Shown here: positions 1-17,272 of the stretch, in pieces
Position numbering within the stretch: position 1 is the stretch's first letter
Layout: every line of letters begins with the position of its first letter
Assembly: GCA_033439765.1 (NCBI GenBank)
Contig: JAULSN010000004.1
Coordinates: forward strand, 4,350,001 to 4,414,000
From: Lasiosphaeria ovina
Lineage: Eukaryota; Ascomycota; Sordariomycetes; Sordariales; Lasiosphaeriaceae
Reading direction: 5' to 3'
Length of the DNA: 64,000 bases
Notes under the pieces: generated by a model
Database searches by the model: none
Told to the model about the DNA's origin: nothing
Seen by the model: the letters and a program-made list of their open reading frames with translations, nothing else
Made by a program: the position numbers and the translations under genes

Positions 1-2003
1 GTCTAGTGCGTCTTTCCCCAGCGCCGGGAACGCTGTCGCTGCCTGCCGCTGCTCCCTTTGCCCGTAGATTCGTTGCCGACGACGATAACACCCGCGACGA
101 CCGCTCTGTCCGGCTGGGGCGCAACGATTTCTCTTTTTCCTCTCGAGACTTGGCAGCGGCGGCACTCTGCTGCACCCCCTGTCCGCTCGAGGCCGAGCTG
201 CGGCTGTCTTGGAGATTTCCGCGGTCGGTGAGGACGCTCGACGGGTTCTTGGACATCTCTGCCTCAATCTTCTCCCGGAATGCCCGGGACGAGACAAGCG
301 CCTCGTCTTCGTGAGTCGAGCGCCCCCGGGTTTCCATCCTCTTTCCCGCCTTCGTTTGGTAGTTCCCGGCAGCAGCCGATGTTGCGGGAACGAGCAGGCC
401 TCTCTGGATGCTCACTTGCCGAAGGTCGTGGAGCTCCTTCAGGAGTTGGGTGCTCTCTTCTTCTGCCGTCTCCAGGAATTTGAGTGCCGTCTCCGGGTCG
501 GGAGCCAGGACGTCTTCGCTGCCCGCTTTGAGCTTTGCTTCCAGGTTCCTTGCCCTAGTTGTCCACCTCGATTCTGCCCGCTCCCTTCTCAGAGACCCAG
601 TCTCGGCCTGGAGCTCGGATATCTTTTCGTTCTTTCTCTGCAAAACCTGTTGGGCTTCGACGTAGCGGGCTTTGGCGTCGTCCTTTATCTTTTCGTAGGC
701 GGTTTTGGACTCTTCTACCTTTTTTTCCAGATCCTGGATCTTTGAGGCACTCTTTTCCAGGTCCCCGGAAAGCCTCTTGTTTTCGTCGGCAAGTTTTGAG
801 GCACGCTGCTCAGCGAACCTGAGCTCCGACCTCAGCCGGTCTCGCTCTTCCTTAGTCTTCTCCAGCTCCTTGGCCTGTGCCCTTGCCCGTCTTAGCTCCC
901 GCTGCGTCTCGAGAAGGGTCTTTTGTGTTCTTGGCGATGCGATTCGCCGTTGGCGGGGGCCCTTGTCGTCGACCTCGTCGTCCTCATCCTGCAGCAGAAA
1001 CTCGAGCTCTTGAACTTGGTGTTTGTACTCTAGAGCGAGTGCCGTTTGTTTTTCTAGCTCGCTCGCCAGACTCGGGTCGTAGCTAGCTCCGTCTTTCTTG
1101 GCCTTCAATCGGACTTGACGGCCCATTTCCGCAACCTCTTTCTCCATCAGCCTCAGCTTCTCCTGCTCCTCCTTGAGCTTCTCGTTCAGGTCAATAGCTT
1201 CGGCGTCCTTCTTCTTCGCGTAAGACTTTGCGAGCTCCTTGTACTTGACAAGTTTCTCCATCTCAGCCTTCGCGTCGGCATGGTAGCTTTCAAAATACGA
1301 CTTCCAATATTTTCCTGAGCGCGAGTGGGGTTCGTTCAAGTCAACGGTGACATCTGGTTCGTAGTCAGACTCGTCGTCGACCTCTTCCCACCCGTCGTCG
1401 GTTTCCTTCGCTGTCGCGGCTGCTGTGTCACGAGCATCCGTCGCCGCCTCCTTGGACTTGCTGCCCCTTGACCTTTCCATGGCTTGCGTCAATCGCGTCT
1501 TTGGTCTGTCGGACTTGTCGCCAACCCACGGACTTGGGAACTTTCCTGGGCAGTCGTCTGGCAGGCCAGTGGCGCTCGTCGAGCCTTGTGCCGCAGCAGC
1601 CGCTTTGACGTCATGGCCGAAAGAGACGCGTTTTCGACGCGCCGTGGCGGTGCCAGGCGTGAGGAGAATCCCGGCAGGCTTCACTGGCGACTTATCTCCG
1701 ACTGAATCTTGATTGGGGTTTGGCTGCGCGTCTTGGTCGGTTACTGTGACGCGGGGCTTGGCCGGCTTGCTGTGCCGTGGCGCGGGAGTGCCGAACAAGA
1801 CCGTCTTCAGTGCGCGCACAGCAAAAACCGGCCCTGGTGTGTCTGGCTGCTCGATCTGGGTATCATCTAAGGGCGTAGTGGATCAGTATCTTACCCAAGG
1901 TAGGTAGGCAGGCAGGGAAGCACAAAAAAGAGTGTGTGTCCATACCGGCTCCGGGAGCATCTCGCGCACTCTCCGTGTTGCGCTTCAGCGCCCAGCTGAT
2001 CAT
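1..2003 (-). CDS. cut12: Cut12-domain spindle pole body protein (3' end outside window)
   Basis: Structural protein of the spindle pole body; in fission yeast Cut12 acts in mitotic commitment and bipolar spindle formation. Exon 1 is 2003-1946 (starts MISWALKRN), intron 1945-1867 (79 bp, GT-AG), and exon 2 runs from 1866 off the window edge without a stop, giving at least 641 residues. Near residue 90 is the family signature GILLTPGTATARRKRVSFG (about 1680-1625). It is followed by an acidic linker, the block KYWKSYFESYHADAKAEMEKL (positions about 1310-1250, read on the minus strand) and then a long heptad-rich coiled coil to about position 300. The tail is Ser/Arg-rich. The gene is divergent from GCN2. 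Family assignment rests on the N-terminal signature plus the coiled-coil block; the missing C-terminus cannot be judged. Confidence 0.85.
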
Positions 2004-2742
2004 CGTGGCCTTTTCTCGCCCTCTTTTTGCACGAAATTGCCTAGACGTAGGAGAGTTTCATGAATTGGCTGGTAAAACGCGTGTCGGGCTGCGTGGTTGA
2101 AAAAGAACGCGTGTGGTTAAGTTCCCCTCCGTAATGTTTTAGTGCAAAATCCGGGTTCGGTTGTTGTTTACTTGGACGCATTGCTAGTGCGGCAAGTGCA
2201 GGACCTTTAGAGGCTGCAGCGTCAACAACACACCCCTGCAAGGCGCAAGCCAGCTGGAGTGGAGTTGCCCGGCTGGCCTTGCCTATTTGCCCCACACTTA
2301 ACCCCCGCATCCTCACCTGCTTTCAGCCCCATTCACGCTAAAAAGTTGAGCAGAACCTACCCCACCATAATTAAGTGCCTATCTCCAATCCGCCTCCGAG
2401 TCACTCTCATCTCAACACTGATTGATATCCACCTTGTCGGAGCTCTTTCGAGTTTCGCTAACGGCAGTCTCCATATTACCTGCCTGCTTCATCCTTACCG
2501 TCACCTGCCAACAACAACAACAACAACAACAACAACACCACCATACAATGGGCTCGTCTCACTAAAGTCTCACAGCCAATTTTATTTGGCTGTGCAGTCT
2601 TTCGTTTTGGATCAATTAACTCATGGTCCATTGATTCCATTCCGCGCGAGAGATCCTTTGTCACTTTCTCATTTCGAGACATTGACGGTTGGCAGCCCAG
2701 CAAACACCCACACCCATCATCGCATTTCTTTCTCGCCTCGAT
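2004..2742. promoter_or_regulatory. Divergent intergenic region between cut12 and GCN2
   Basis: This 739-bp region separates two divergent start codons and should hold both promoters and leaders. It contains a (CAA) microsatellite close to the GCN2 side. I see no tRNA and no coding signal in it. No ATG in frame with GCN2 lies upstream of the chosen start without an intervening stop. Confidence 0.5.
2509..2535 (+). repeat. (CAA)9 microsatellite in the GCN2 leader
   Basis: Nine perfect CAA units lie about 210 bp before the GCN2 start. If transcribed, the RNA would be an unstructured CAA-rich leader segment. Confidence 0.9.
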
Positions 2743-7895
<5,153 letters not shown>

Positions 7896-9841
7896 GGGCA
7901 CGGAGTTGCTTCCCGCGGCGGCGATGTTGGTGTCAAGGTCGGGCCAGGTTTGGCTGGCCATATATATTCCAGGTCATCGGGATCCGGAATGAGCTGTTAA
8001 GAATATGAATGAATGTAGGCATGTAATGTAGTTTGATGACAGCACACGACGAACAGGGGGATTTCGTCCGCTCAGAACCCCATTTCCATTTCATCTGAAT
8101 AAAACCTGGGTCACTTTCAGATAAAGCTAGGCGTGGATAGCTGTTTCAGACATAAAGGGAAAGGAAGAGGAGATACGATGGAGCTTTACAAAGAGCCGGC
8201 GCAAATAGCTGCTTCCCGGCAATCTCATCATTGCGCCTTACCTGTAGTGCGCTGGTTGGCGGTGATGCAATTATGGCGATATGTCTCGACGTGGCTCCAA
8301 GACATATTCTAGAACCCGACAAAGGATTTGGTGATTACCTAGGGAGGTAGTTGTAGGTCAGGAGCATTTCGCCACAAAATTGAATAAGCTACTTTAGTAA
8401 CCTGGAAGGCGGTCTGCACGTCAGCTGCTCTCGATGCGCTGCACTTGGAAATATGAAATAAAATAGCAGCTGCATCCTCACCTGCAGATTACCACGCCAC
8501 CTCAGGTGCTGAGGGAGGAATGGAACGGCCGTGGGCTTTGGGCATTGGATCAAGCGCTCACAGCTGGTCGGGAAATGCGGTGAAAGAAAATGGCTGTAAA
8601 TTCAGGCCCCCCGAATTGGGATGTGTAAGAATTCGGACGGGGATATTAGATGTGCCTTGGGCAGATAGCGAGTGAAGTTATGTGAGTAGACGTGTCTAAG
8701 ATATCAAAGTCGGGTTGTTACAGAGCAATGTAGGCGCAGTTTCCGGGTTGATGGGACAGTCAAATTGAAGCAATGGCGATGGACATGGATGCGGCATTGA
8801 TATGCCGTATTCCGTGCACGCCTCGGAACCGAAATTCCATGGCGGCGCTGGAATCCAGTCCAGGCTGCGGTTGCTTTGCTTGCCTTGTCCCTCGTCCGCT
8901 AATCCGGCCGATTGAACGAGACCTTAGATTGCTTGCTCAGGCCTGCCGTCCGGGCCATTCGAAGATCGGAAGCGGGTTGTGACGAGAAAAGGACTGGTTG
9001 ACCAGCTCACATGGACACCGCAGTTGACATAATGGTGGCGGCATCGGCATCAAATCACAGGGGCGTCCCGGCCCCTGTCAGCTCACTCGGGCGGGCCCTC
9101 CCAACTACCCAGAGGCAGAGGGGCTTCTCCCAGAGGGGTGGGTACTCAAGACGACTTGTCAGGTTGCGAAAGCTCTCGTGCCTTTTGCCTGGCCACTGCT
9201 ACACCTGCATGACTTGTCTAACTTACCTCTCCATGCGTAGTGTATGCTCTCGCAAAACGATATCCCGGAAAATAGGTACCTTGAATATATAAAGGAAAAC
9301 CTCGGCGCCTCGCCTCGCTGCATTGCACCTGCCCCCAGAGTTCCTGATAGAACTTGCCCGGCCACTTATCTCCTCTCTTGGCCGAAGAATCCGGCTTATC
9401 AAACCCGAAAGAATAGCCACACACCCAGACCAACAGAACTGGTCGCTCTGCCTGACGTGCGCAGCCTCGTCCACGGCCCGGCCTTATTTCCCACCATTCT
9501 CCGATCGTCCTAGGCGCGCATGCCCCTCCTGCCAACATTCTACCTAACCTAACCTGCCAACCCCCAAGCCTCCTTCCTTTGCTTAGCGCCTCAGCACCGC
9601 AGCCAAACTCCGAAACGTGGTGAACTGGCCTGGCCTTTTTCCGTCCCTCAAAAGTCCAACTGCGCCGCTCCCGCCCTTTCCTACTTGACCCAGTGACGCT
9701 GCGTGTGCACTCTCTCCTCTGCCGCCATCTTGGATTCTCCACGCAACCTAGGGAGCTCCTCTACGCCCGATTTCTAGCCGACCTAACACGCCCCTTCGCG
9801 AACGCCGCCACACGTTACTTCATCTCGAGTTCACTGTCACA
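7896..9841. other. Intergenic, GCN2 to CDC34
   Basis: This 1.95-kb stretch has no recognisable gene, tRNA or repeat. The distal half is C/T-rich and probably contains the CDC34 promoter and leader. Only short, low-quality open frames occur. Confidence 0.5.
9286..9294 (+). promoter_or_regulatory. Candidate TATA box (TATATAAAG)
   Basis: A clean TATATAAAG lies 548 bp upstream of the CDC34 start codon. It would imply a long leader; the position is the only reason for doubt. Confidence 0.3.
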
Positions 9842-10667
9842 ATGTCGAGGACGGGGGGCGCGGGTGCGAAACAGCGGCTCATGAGTGAGATGAAGAACCT
9901 GAGAAATGAGAAATGGATACACTTCGAAGACGTAATGCTCACCACCTTTCAGCCAAGTGACAGCCTTTTCACCGGTGGTTGCCCTCATATGGCTGTTTGC
10001 TAACCTGTCGTTCTTGGTCTGCTGGTCGTAGGACGAATCAGGGAACCTGTTGAAGTGGCGGTTTGCTTTGATGGTTATCAACTCAGACAGCGCGTTCAAC
10101 GGCGGCTATTTCAAGGCCGAGATGGTTTTTACCGACGACTACCCCTTCAGTCCGCCAAAGTTTCGCTTCTTGATTCCAATCACACACCCCAACATCTACC
10201 CCGACGGGCAGCTCTGCATCTCGATTCTACACAAGCCCGGAGAGGACCTCATGTCGGGGGAGGCAGCGAGCGAGCGTTGGTCCCCGCTGCAAGGCGCCGA
10301 GAGCGTGCTCCGGTCGGTGCTCCTGTTGCTGGACGACCCAGAGATCAGCTCGCCCGCCAACGTCGACGCAGGCGTCATGTACCGCGACCGCCGGAGCGAG
10401 TACAACGACCGGGCGCGAGCCACGGTCGAGAAGTCCAAGAAGGACATACCCGAGGGCTTCGAGATGCCGCGGAGTTTTGAGCCCGCACCGCCGATCAAGG
10501 CCGAGAATGACGATGACTTTTGGGCCGAAAGCGACGAGGAGCTCGACTTTGGTGGCAGCGACACGGGTGACGAGGACGAAGACCAGGACATGGGAGATTT
10601 TGAGGACGAGGGAGATGAAGAAGAACACGACGGAAGTGAAGAAGAAGACGGGGAAGATGACGCATAA
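9842..10667 (+). CDS. CDC34: Ubiquitin-conjugating enzyme E2, Cdc34/Ubc3 class
   Basis: E2 enzyme that accepts ubiquitin from E1 and works with SCF-type cullin ligases. Two exons, 9842-9931 and 10032-10667, give 241 aa; the intron starts right after the FED codons. The UBC fold is complete: the HPNIYPDGQLCISIL active-site segment has the catalytic Cys at residue 92. It is followed by the acidic insertion PGEDLMSGEAASERW, which is diagnostic of the Cdc34/Ube2R/Ube2G class, and by LLDDPEISSPANVDA. The C-terminal tail (about residues 185-241) is strongly acidic (Glu/Asp), as in Cdc34, where it contacts the cullin basic canyon. It could be called ubc15/ubc7-like by some pipelines, but the acidic tail favours Cdc34. 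Confidence 0.93.
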
Positions 10668-11896
10668 TGGACCTGGCAGCGGCACTGACCACGGGATGTG
10701 GTAGCAACGCCTTCGATTAATAAGTGTCGCTCGCCCTTTTTTCTTATTATTCTTACTTACTTACCATTATTATCATGCATAGCGTTGGTAGCGGCAGTTG
10801 TGGCAGAGCGTTACGCAGACCGCTATCCCCAAGGACGGCAGGAATCTGCGTTGTGTTTATAGGTTTGCCCCCCAATCCTTTCTCCCACCAACACGGGTTC
10901 TGATGAGGGCGAATACGCGGCCAGACAGTGGATCGTATGTAAATTTGGCGAGCGGTGTGATAATCTGGCGTTCCACAGACAGAGTTATCAGTTTGATAGA
11001 TAGTTTCTCTTGTTGGACTATTAGACGACCTCCTCCTCAATCTATTTATTTTCATTGACTAACACACTGTATTCACATGGGGCGGCCACGTCTAGGTTAA
11101 TGTTCTTCCGTTTGCCCTCGTGTAGAGAGCATGAAAGTTCGCCTTAAAAATAGAACCTGGAAAATTTCATAAACCAAGTCAACATTTTTAAACCAACCTC
11201 TAGCTGTTTTGTAAATTCAGTATGTACCAAGTTTAGGTACATACATCCATGGCAGTCTGCGGCAGATCTCACATCTCCGTAAAGCGCCTTTGCTAAAATT
11301 TATGAGATTTCCATGCAATGCTCCGTAGGAGGAAGGTTGGGCAAGGGTTAGGATCAAAGAGTTCGCGGGGTAACATCCATTTTAAGGTATGTACGAAGTA
11401 ACTCTAGCCCGTTTCTGCCTGCTCCGCTGTTTTTCTTAGCCATTACGCTGGGTGGTGCGTGCACCTTCAAGGGTTAAGGCGGCGCCAAGAGCCAAATGGG
11501 CTTTCACATTCATTACATCGTGCTCTGGGGCGGCAGGAACTAACAAGAAACCCGCAGCTCTCCATCATCGACCTTCCAACACCAACCGCCCTGCTGACGA
11601 CTTCTTTCCGGCGCATTTCAGACGAATACCCGGCGGCTTGCATTGTTTGCTAAATACCCAGCATCCCGACAAAGGAGTTTGGTTGTCAAATATTTGCCCA
11701 TTCTCACAGGCAGACCCAAATCGTGAATCGCAAACCCAAGAAGCCGCATCGAGAGCTCGTTAGCTACCCTGTCCAGCTCGCCCAGTGACCCCAGTGTCCC
11801 GCTCGAGCCTATCCATGGCATCTTGACAGCTCTGCATCCAGTTGTTTCCGACACCCGCAGGTTTGTGCCGCCGGTGCCAGAGCAAGACAAGGCAAG
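10668..11896. other. Intergenic, CDC34 to UBA/UIM gene
   Basis: This 1.2-kb stretch shows no gene-like reading frame, tRNA or clear repeat. The first part is A/T-rich 3' flank. The last 300 bp are C-rich, like a promoter or leader. Confidence 0.5.
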
Positions 11897-14815
11897 ATGG
11901 CGTTCAACGCGGCGTCTGCGGAGCAGATCAAGATGGTCATGGAAGCCACGGGCTTGTCGGACCACAGAATGATCGCTGCGGCACTGCAGGGCAAGAATAA
12001 TAACGTCGACGCTGTCGCCGACGAGTACTGGACAGACTCGGATAATGTCAGATCGCCCTCCCGCCGCTTTCCGCCCAGGCTTGTGTGCTGACTTGTGTCC
12101 GTGCAGTTCATAAAGAAGTACGGATGGGATGAGGGAGTCTTCTCTTCCAATCGCGAAGGCGACATGGTCAACAACACAGCCCCATGTGAGCCTTATGGAA
12201 TTCCGCGGCTGGCGGAAGCTGTAGTACTGACGAGATGTTGTCAGCCTTTATAATACACCCGGCCGACGACACTCAAGTCATATACGGGTCCGAACCGACC
12301 AGCTTCTACGGCTCAGTGGCGCCCTCGCGCCCACCATCGAGAGCAAATACCAGATCCCCCATCGGTCGCGTCGTAGATCTCACGGCAGGTGAATTTACTG
12401 GAGGTGGGCCGAGCAACAGGCAGGAAGAGGAAGCAGACCTTCAACGAGCTATCAACGAGTCGCTGCACGCGTCCGGCATTCAGAGTCCTCAGCCGCTGCC
12501 TGGTCCGCCGCCGCTACCACAACAGTCAGGCATCACCAACACCGGAGACGGCTCCGTTTTTTTCGGGCCGGCCACTCGACCTGAATATGATCCAGGCGAG
12601 TGGTCCATGGTCCGTCTCAAGGCTCAGAACCCCGACCCTGAGCCGTCGCTCCGAGCGAGAATTCCAGGGGCCCCCGTGTTTTTGAGATGTCGCCCAAATA
12701 ACAACAACAGCAACAACAACAACGGCGTTCATCGTGTAGGCCCTATTTTGATGATACTGCACACAATCCCCGCTGCTCGCAATGCACTATTACGCTTCGG
12801 TCGAGAACCAGAGTACGGCTACGGGAGCAATCAGGAATGGTGGAAAGGCGTCGTTATTTTGCCACCAGATCAGCAAGCAGCAAGAGACACAGGATCAGGC
12901 GGATTCTACGGGTCGGATTCCTTGCCCCCGTGGTCCGATGAGGTCCACCGTTTGATTGCCTTCCTAGATTCTACAGACCGGAGCTACGGTACCGCAGACA
13001 TCCTCTGCGAATCTCAGTACGAGGGCACGCCCTTATTCGGCGACCGAGAAAAGGACTTTTTCCAGAACTGCCTTAGTGGGCAGGCAATGACTGATGGGAT
13101 TCAGCAAGAAACGAGCAGTTCGTTTGCGGTTTCGGTTGAGGTTGTGCCCATTTTAGGCGACGGGCCCAGCACTTTGAATGTGTTTGCCCTTTTCGAGTCC
13201 GATTTTCCGAGGGAGACTCTGTCCTTAGCGCAGAACCTCTACAGCGTCTGGGATCTTCTCTTTTATATGCACATTGGCACACCGGAAGAGGATCTCGACA
13301 CTGCCAGGATGGCCATGATAACTCAGCCCTCTGATGTCATTACGTTTCGCTTCGGCGGTGATGACGGGTTTCCGAAGCATATCGAGATTCCCGAAACATT
13401 TTACATCGATCGATACATGGCAGTAAACCGAGACCAAATGCGGCAACTCCAGCTCGAGATGTCGACGGTGACCTTGGCATTCCAGCAAAACAGACAGAAA
13501 GAGGATCAGTTGACGACATACACCCAAAACGGCAAGGCCTGGGACAGAAGAGTCCTGGACAAGGCGGCAATCCAGCGTTGTAATGAGCTCATTGCGAAAA
13601 TAAAGAATCATGCCTCGTGGAGAGACCATGAGGAGGCTCGCTCTCGCGGCGAGGATGATTTCTACCTACCCGAACACTCGGGCGAGCCTAAATTGTGGCC
13701 CCAAGAGGCAGCGGTTGTGGAACATTACGAGACAAAAATACGACACCTTGAACAACAGATGGCCGAGATTGAGCGTGTCATGAAGAGTAAGTTGGGGAAC
13801 TGTGTACGATTTGTAGTGACCTTGCTGACAATAACGGATCAGGCGTCATTCTGCCAGAACGAGAGTCTCTCCAGGCGCTGTACAGCCATCTCTGCACGCT
13901 CCTTACAGGCCCATCAGCGGACGAGAAATGGAATGCAACCCACAAATACACCCTCCGAGGCGTGAATAGTAACGCAAATATTGTGTTTGTGCGGAAGCGA
14001 GAGCCTGTTCTTATGCAGATTAACGACGCAGCCACGCCCACTGAACAGTGGTGGAAAATAACATGCGAAGAGAGCAATAACAACACTGTCTCGACCGAGG
14101 TAAGAAATATTTACTTGACGGAAAGAGGGGCACTGGGCAATGCTAATTTAGTCTCCGTGATTAGATGACAACATACGAGACAGTAATGCGCGAGGCTTGT
14201 GGGATTAACAGCAAGCCCATCCTGGTATATGCAACGGACGAGGCCTTGGAACAAGAATCCACTCCTCTGCCGGACGCCCTGAAGACTTTTGTCAAGTTCG
14301 ATAACCGTCACTTCAAACAAGAGCTCTCGCAAGCCGAGCAGCAGCAAAGCTCGCCAAAGAGACTTAAGAAGTCTACTAGCCTAGAGTCCATGGCGACGAA
14401 CCAAGCATCGGCTGGGGATATCGACGACGACATGCGCGACTCGGCATTTGACAATGACGATGTGTTTGCCAGTGGCGATGGATTCATGGACACGCGTCAG
14501 AGTATAGGCCAGCTGGTGGATATTTCAGTCACGCCAGTTCCTGGAGGCTCGGTCGATGAACCTGTGGACCTCCTTACACCGCCTCCCGAACAAGAATTGG
14601 AAATGATCATGGAGCCTCCGACGATAGGCCGCGAGGCTGATCGGCTTGCACGGGTATCGCTTGACAACAGCAGCAGTCCCAGCAAGAGTCAAGAGATGCA
14701 GGAGCGCGCCAGCCTGCCTCTTATTGCTCGACCGACCAGCGCTATGACCTCCAATTCCATGTCTTTTGTTGACAGAGAAAGAGAGGCTGCGAATATGAGG
14801 GTCAACGGGTTTTAG
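11897..14815 (+). CDS. UBA-like/UIM ubiquitin-binding protein
   Basis: Five exons, 11897-12046, 12107-12185, 12245-13786, 13843-14099 and 14165-14815, encode 892 aa. The N-terminus (1-45) is a UBA-like helical domain (SAEQIKMVMEATGLSDH...AALQGKNNNVDAVADEYW). A ubiquitin-interacting motif, EEEADLQRAINESL, sits near residues 137-150. The centre (about 170-720) resembles the body of fungal USP25/28-like ubiquitin-interaction proteins, but I see no peptidase Cys box, so catalytic activity is doubtful. A poly-Asn tract (12699-12722), a coiled coil (about 590-640) and a Ser/Pro-rich, acidic tail follow. The first intron donor (GTCAGA) is weak, but the joined frame is coherent. Probable role: ubiquitin binding or scaffold; substrate unknown. 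Confidence 0.75.
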
Positions 14816-15343
14816 TGGATGAGATCCAGACTCTACCCGATATTGGGATGGCATATATGGCCATGGTATAGTTGTCATTGGCCATATATGTCATATCTGC
14901 CCTCGGCTATGGCATCTGTCCGCTTTCTAGTATGGGGATACTAGGGCGAGAATGTATAGATGGATATCTCGCGTTTGACCATGACAAGAAAATGCTTGCC
15001 GTCAGCGCGGGATACCCATGTTTTGTACAAAGAGATAGGCTGTATGTGTAGTGTTTAGGAGCATGCACATATGAAGAAACAAATGCATGATACCCTGTAT
15101 AAATACCTTCCTCGATGGCTTGGATGATGCCTTGTCTCTAAGCCTGCTTTGACGGGATGCTGAATGAAGATGTGTGTGTAGTAGCTAATCGGGGGTTTTC
15201 TTGATTAGAGTTTAAAATCCGGGGTTTAAGCTACGTATCTGATGTGTCAACTCAGTCCCAACTTGTTGTAGCTAATTGCAAACTTTCATCTCTTATTGCA
15301 ACAAGCTGTGGTGCTGAATAGGGGCAAAAAGCAAAGTCGATAT
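14816..15343. other. Intergenic, 3' flank of the UBA/UIM gene
   Basis: A/T-rich 3' flank of 528 bp with no coding signal. It leads directly into the tRNA gene. Confidence 0.5.
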
Positions 15344-15427
15344 GCGACGTTCGAGAATCGAACTCGAATCCTGCGCAGCCTGGAACAAACTGGGAAGCGC
15401 AGATGATAACCATTACACTAACGTCGC
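15344..15427 (-). tRNA. tRNA-Gly(CCC) with a 13-nt intron
   Basis: Read on the minus strand from 15427, the seven-base acceptor stems GCGACGT and ACGTCGC pair perfectly. A D-arm with TAATGGTTA follows, then anticodon stem TGCGC/GCGCA and T-arm TCGAG-TTCGATT-CTCGA. The anticodon loop begins TT-CCC-A, so the anticodon is CCC (15394-15392), reading GGG codons. The loop is 20 nt because a 13-nt intron (15390-15378) lies one base 3' of the anticodon, the standard nuclear tRNA intron site. Mature length is 71 nt, as expected for Gly. Confidence 0.93.
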
Positions 15428-16036
15428 GGTTCCTACGGGAATACGACGGGTAATTTCTTATTGAGAAATGCGTCTCACACGCTCACACGCACACGGGCAG
15501 TCACACATTGCCCCCTCAGCTCTGCTGCGGCGGAGGCGGCGCCGGCAACTGCTGCTGCTCTCCAATACGAGCTCCATATGTGGTGTGGAATGGGGCCCAC
15601 CCGGGGAGCTCTCGTCACTGCTTGGCTCCAGGAAATACCGCAGAGAGTGGGTACGTATTCTGTAGCGGAGAGCGGGTCGGACGGAACACAGCTGTGTATG
15701 TGCTCCACAGTTCCCCGCCATCCGTCATACCGCTCGTCGGGAAAATAACCATTGCGGGGCATTTCAGAGGCCGGCTCTGCTGTGGGGCATCCTTGTCTCT
15801 GCTGCTTTCCATGCTTCCATCTTTTGGGTTGGAGCTAAGGTGATGCATACATAGTATACTACCACGCTGAAACCCCGACTCGACAAGTTTACTTGCCTCA
15901 GCTCTTCCGTACCCCCTTGGTAGATACCAGGAATACCAACTTGATCTATACACGCACCCGACAGCAACAGACGATAACTCCCGAGCACAACCAGGATTGA
16001 AAAGGAAGGAGAGACGCCGACAGAGGAGAAGGAGAA
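15428..16036. promoter_or_regulatory. Upstream region of GET4
   Basis: 609 bp between the tRNA and GET4. The final 60 bp are purine-rich (GGAGGAGAAGG), like a leader. No other gene is visible. Confidence 0.45.
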
Positions 16037-17156
16037 ATGATGGCGACCCGACGAGACAATAAGATCGAGAAGATCATCGCGCGGCTGCAGAAGCGTATTG
16101 CCGAGGGGCAGTTCGAGGAGCAGTACGAGGCCGGGCAGGAGACGCGGCTGGTGGCGGCGCGCTACACCAAGACGGAGAACTGGGGCGCCGCCATCGACAT
16201 CCTGTCGAGCGTGTCGCAGGCGCTGCTCAAGGCCGGGCAGGGCGGCAGCGGCGGCGACCTCGCCGTGCTGCTGGTCGACGTGTACAAGCAGGCGAAGCAC
16301 AAACCCGACGCCGAGTCGCGGGCCAAGCTGCTGACGTGCCTGCGCCTTTTTGACAGCGAGGAGCCGGTGCGCAAGAAGTACATCAAGGAGATGATGGAGT
16401 ACTGAAGCCTTTTTTTCTTCCACATTTTCTCCAATTCCTTTGGCTTTGTATTCCCCGTCGCAAGTGGAGAGGAGGAGAAGCTGACGAGATCTCTACAACA
16501 GCTGGTCGAGGAAGTTCGGCGACTACCCTGCGGGCGATCCCGAGCTACACCACGTCGTGGGCTCGCTCTACGCTGACGAGCACGAGACGGACGAGGCTGA
16601 GAAGCACTTGATATTAGGCACGAAGGACTCGCCCGAGGTTCTTACTCGCATGGAGTACACGTGGTACAAGGAGGACGACTCCCACACGGCACCCCTCTAT
16701 GCCGCGCGGGCCGTGTTACCCTATCTGCTGGTCGCCAATGTCCGGGCAGCCAATACTTCGTATAGGGCCTTCACCAGCGCGCTGACCTCGGACAAAAAGG
16801 ACCTCAGCGTCCAGGACGTCAGCTCACAGAACTCCGACGTCCGCGTCTTCCCGAGCCTGCCACTGCTCAACTTCCTGGGCTTGCTCCTCCTTGCCGTTCA
16901 AAGGGGCAGCCCTGACCTGTTCCGGCAGCTGCGAAATAAGTATGCTCCCAACATCAACGAGTTGGGGGGCGCGTGGGACACGGCGCTGGAGATGATTGCC
17001 GAGATGTACTTTGGGATCCAGCGGCCCCGGCAGAGCAATCCGCTATTCGACATGATGGGCAGCCTGTTTGGTGGCGGCGGAGGCGGAGGCGGACTCCCGG
17101 GGGGGCGGCCGGCAGCTCGCCGGGTAGAGGCCCCGACTGCCGAAGGCCTGGACTAG
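16037..17156 (+). CDS. GET4: GET4, tail-anchored protein targeting factor
   Basis: Component of the Get4-Get5 complex that hands tail-anchored proteins from Sgt2 to Get3 for ER insertion. Exons 16037-16398 and 16502-17156 encode 338 aa. The protein is an all-helical TPR-like repeat fold, with IEKIIARLQKRIAEGQFEEQ at the N-terminus and FGDYPAGDPELHHVVGSLY right after the intron, both characteristic. The Gly-rich LFGGGGGGGGLPGG tail is disordered. The intron (16399-16501) has an unusual GTACTG donor; no other GT is near, and reading through ends at a stop after 122 residues. ATG-ATG at 16037/16040 makes the exact start uncertain by one codon. It is convergent with the next gene. Confidence 0.9.
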
Positions 17157-17272
17157 AGAGTAAGGCTTTCATGGCCTGGATAGACTGGGCAAGATACAGA
17201 CACAGACGGGCAAAGAACACGAATTGGTAGTGTACGGAAGCCAAATCAGCCTTCTCATGCTGTTCGCTTTTC

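Noticed and set aside
2689..2742. Upstream extension of GCN2
   Set aside because: The frame is open, but its first codon is TTG, not ATG; the first in-frame ATG is 2743, which matches the family start.
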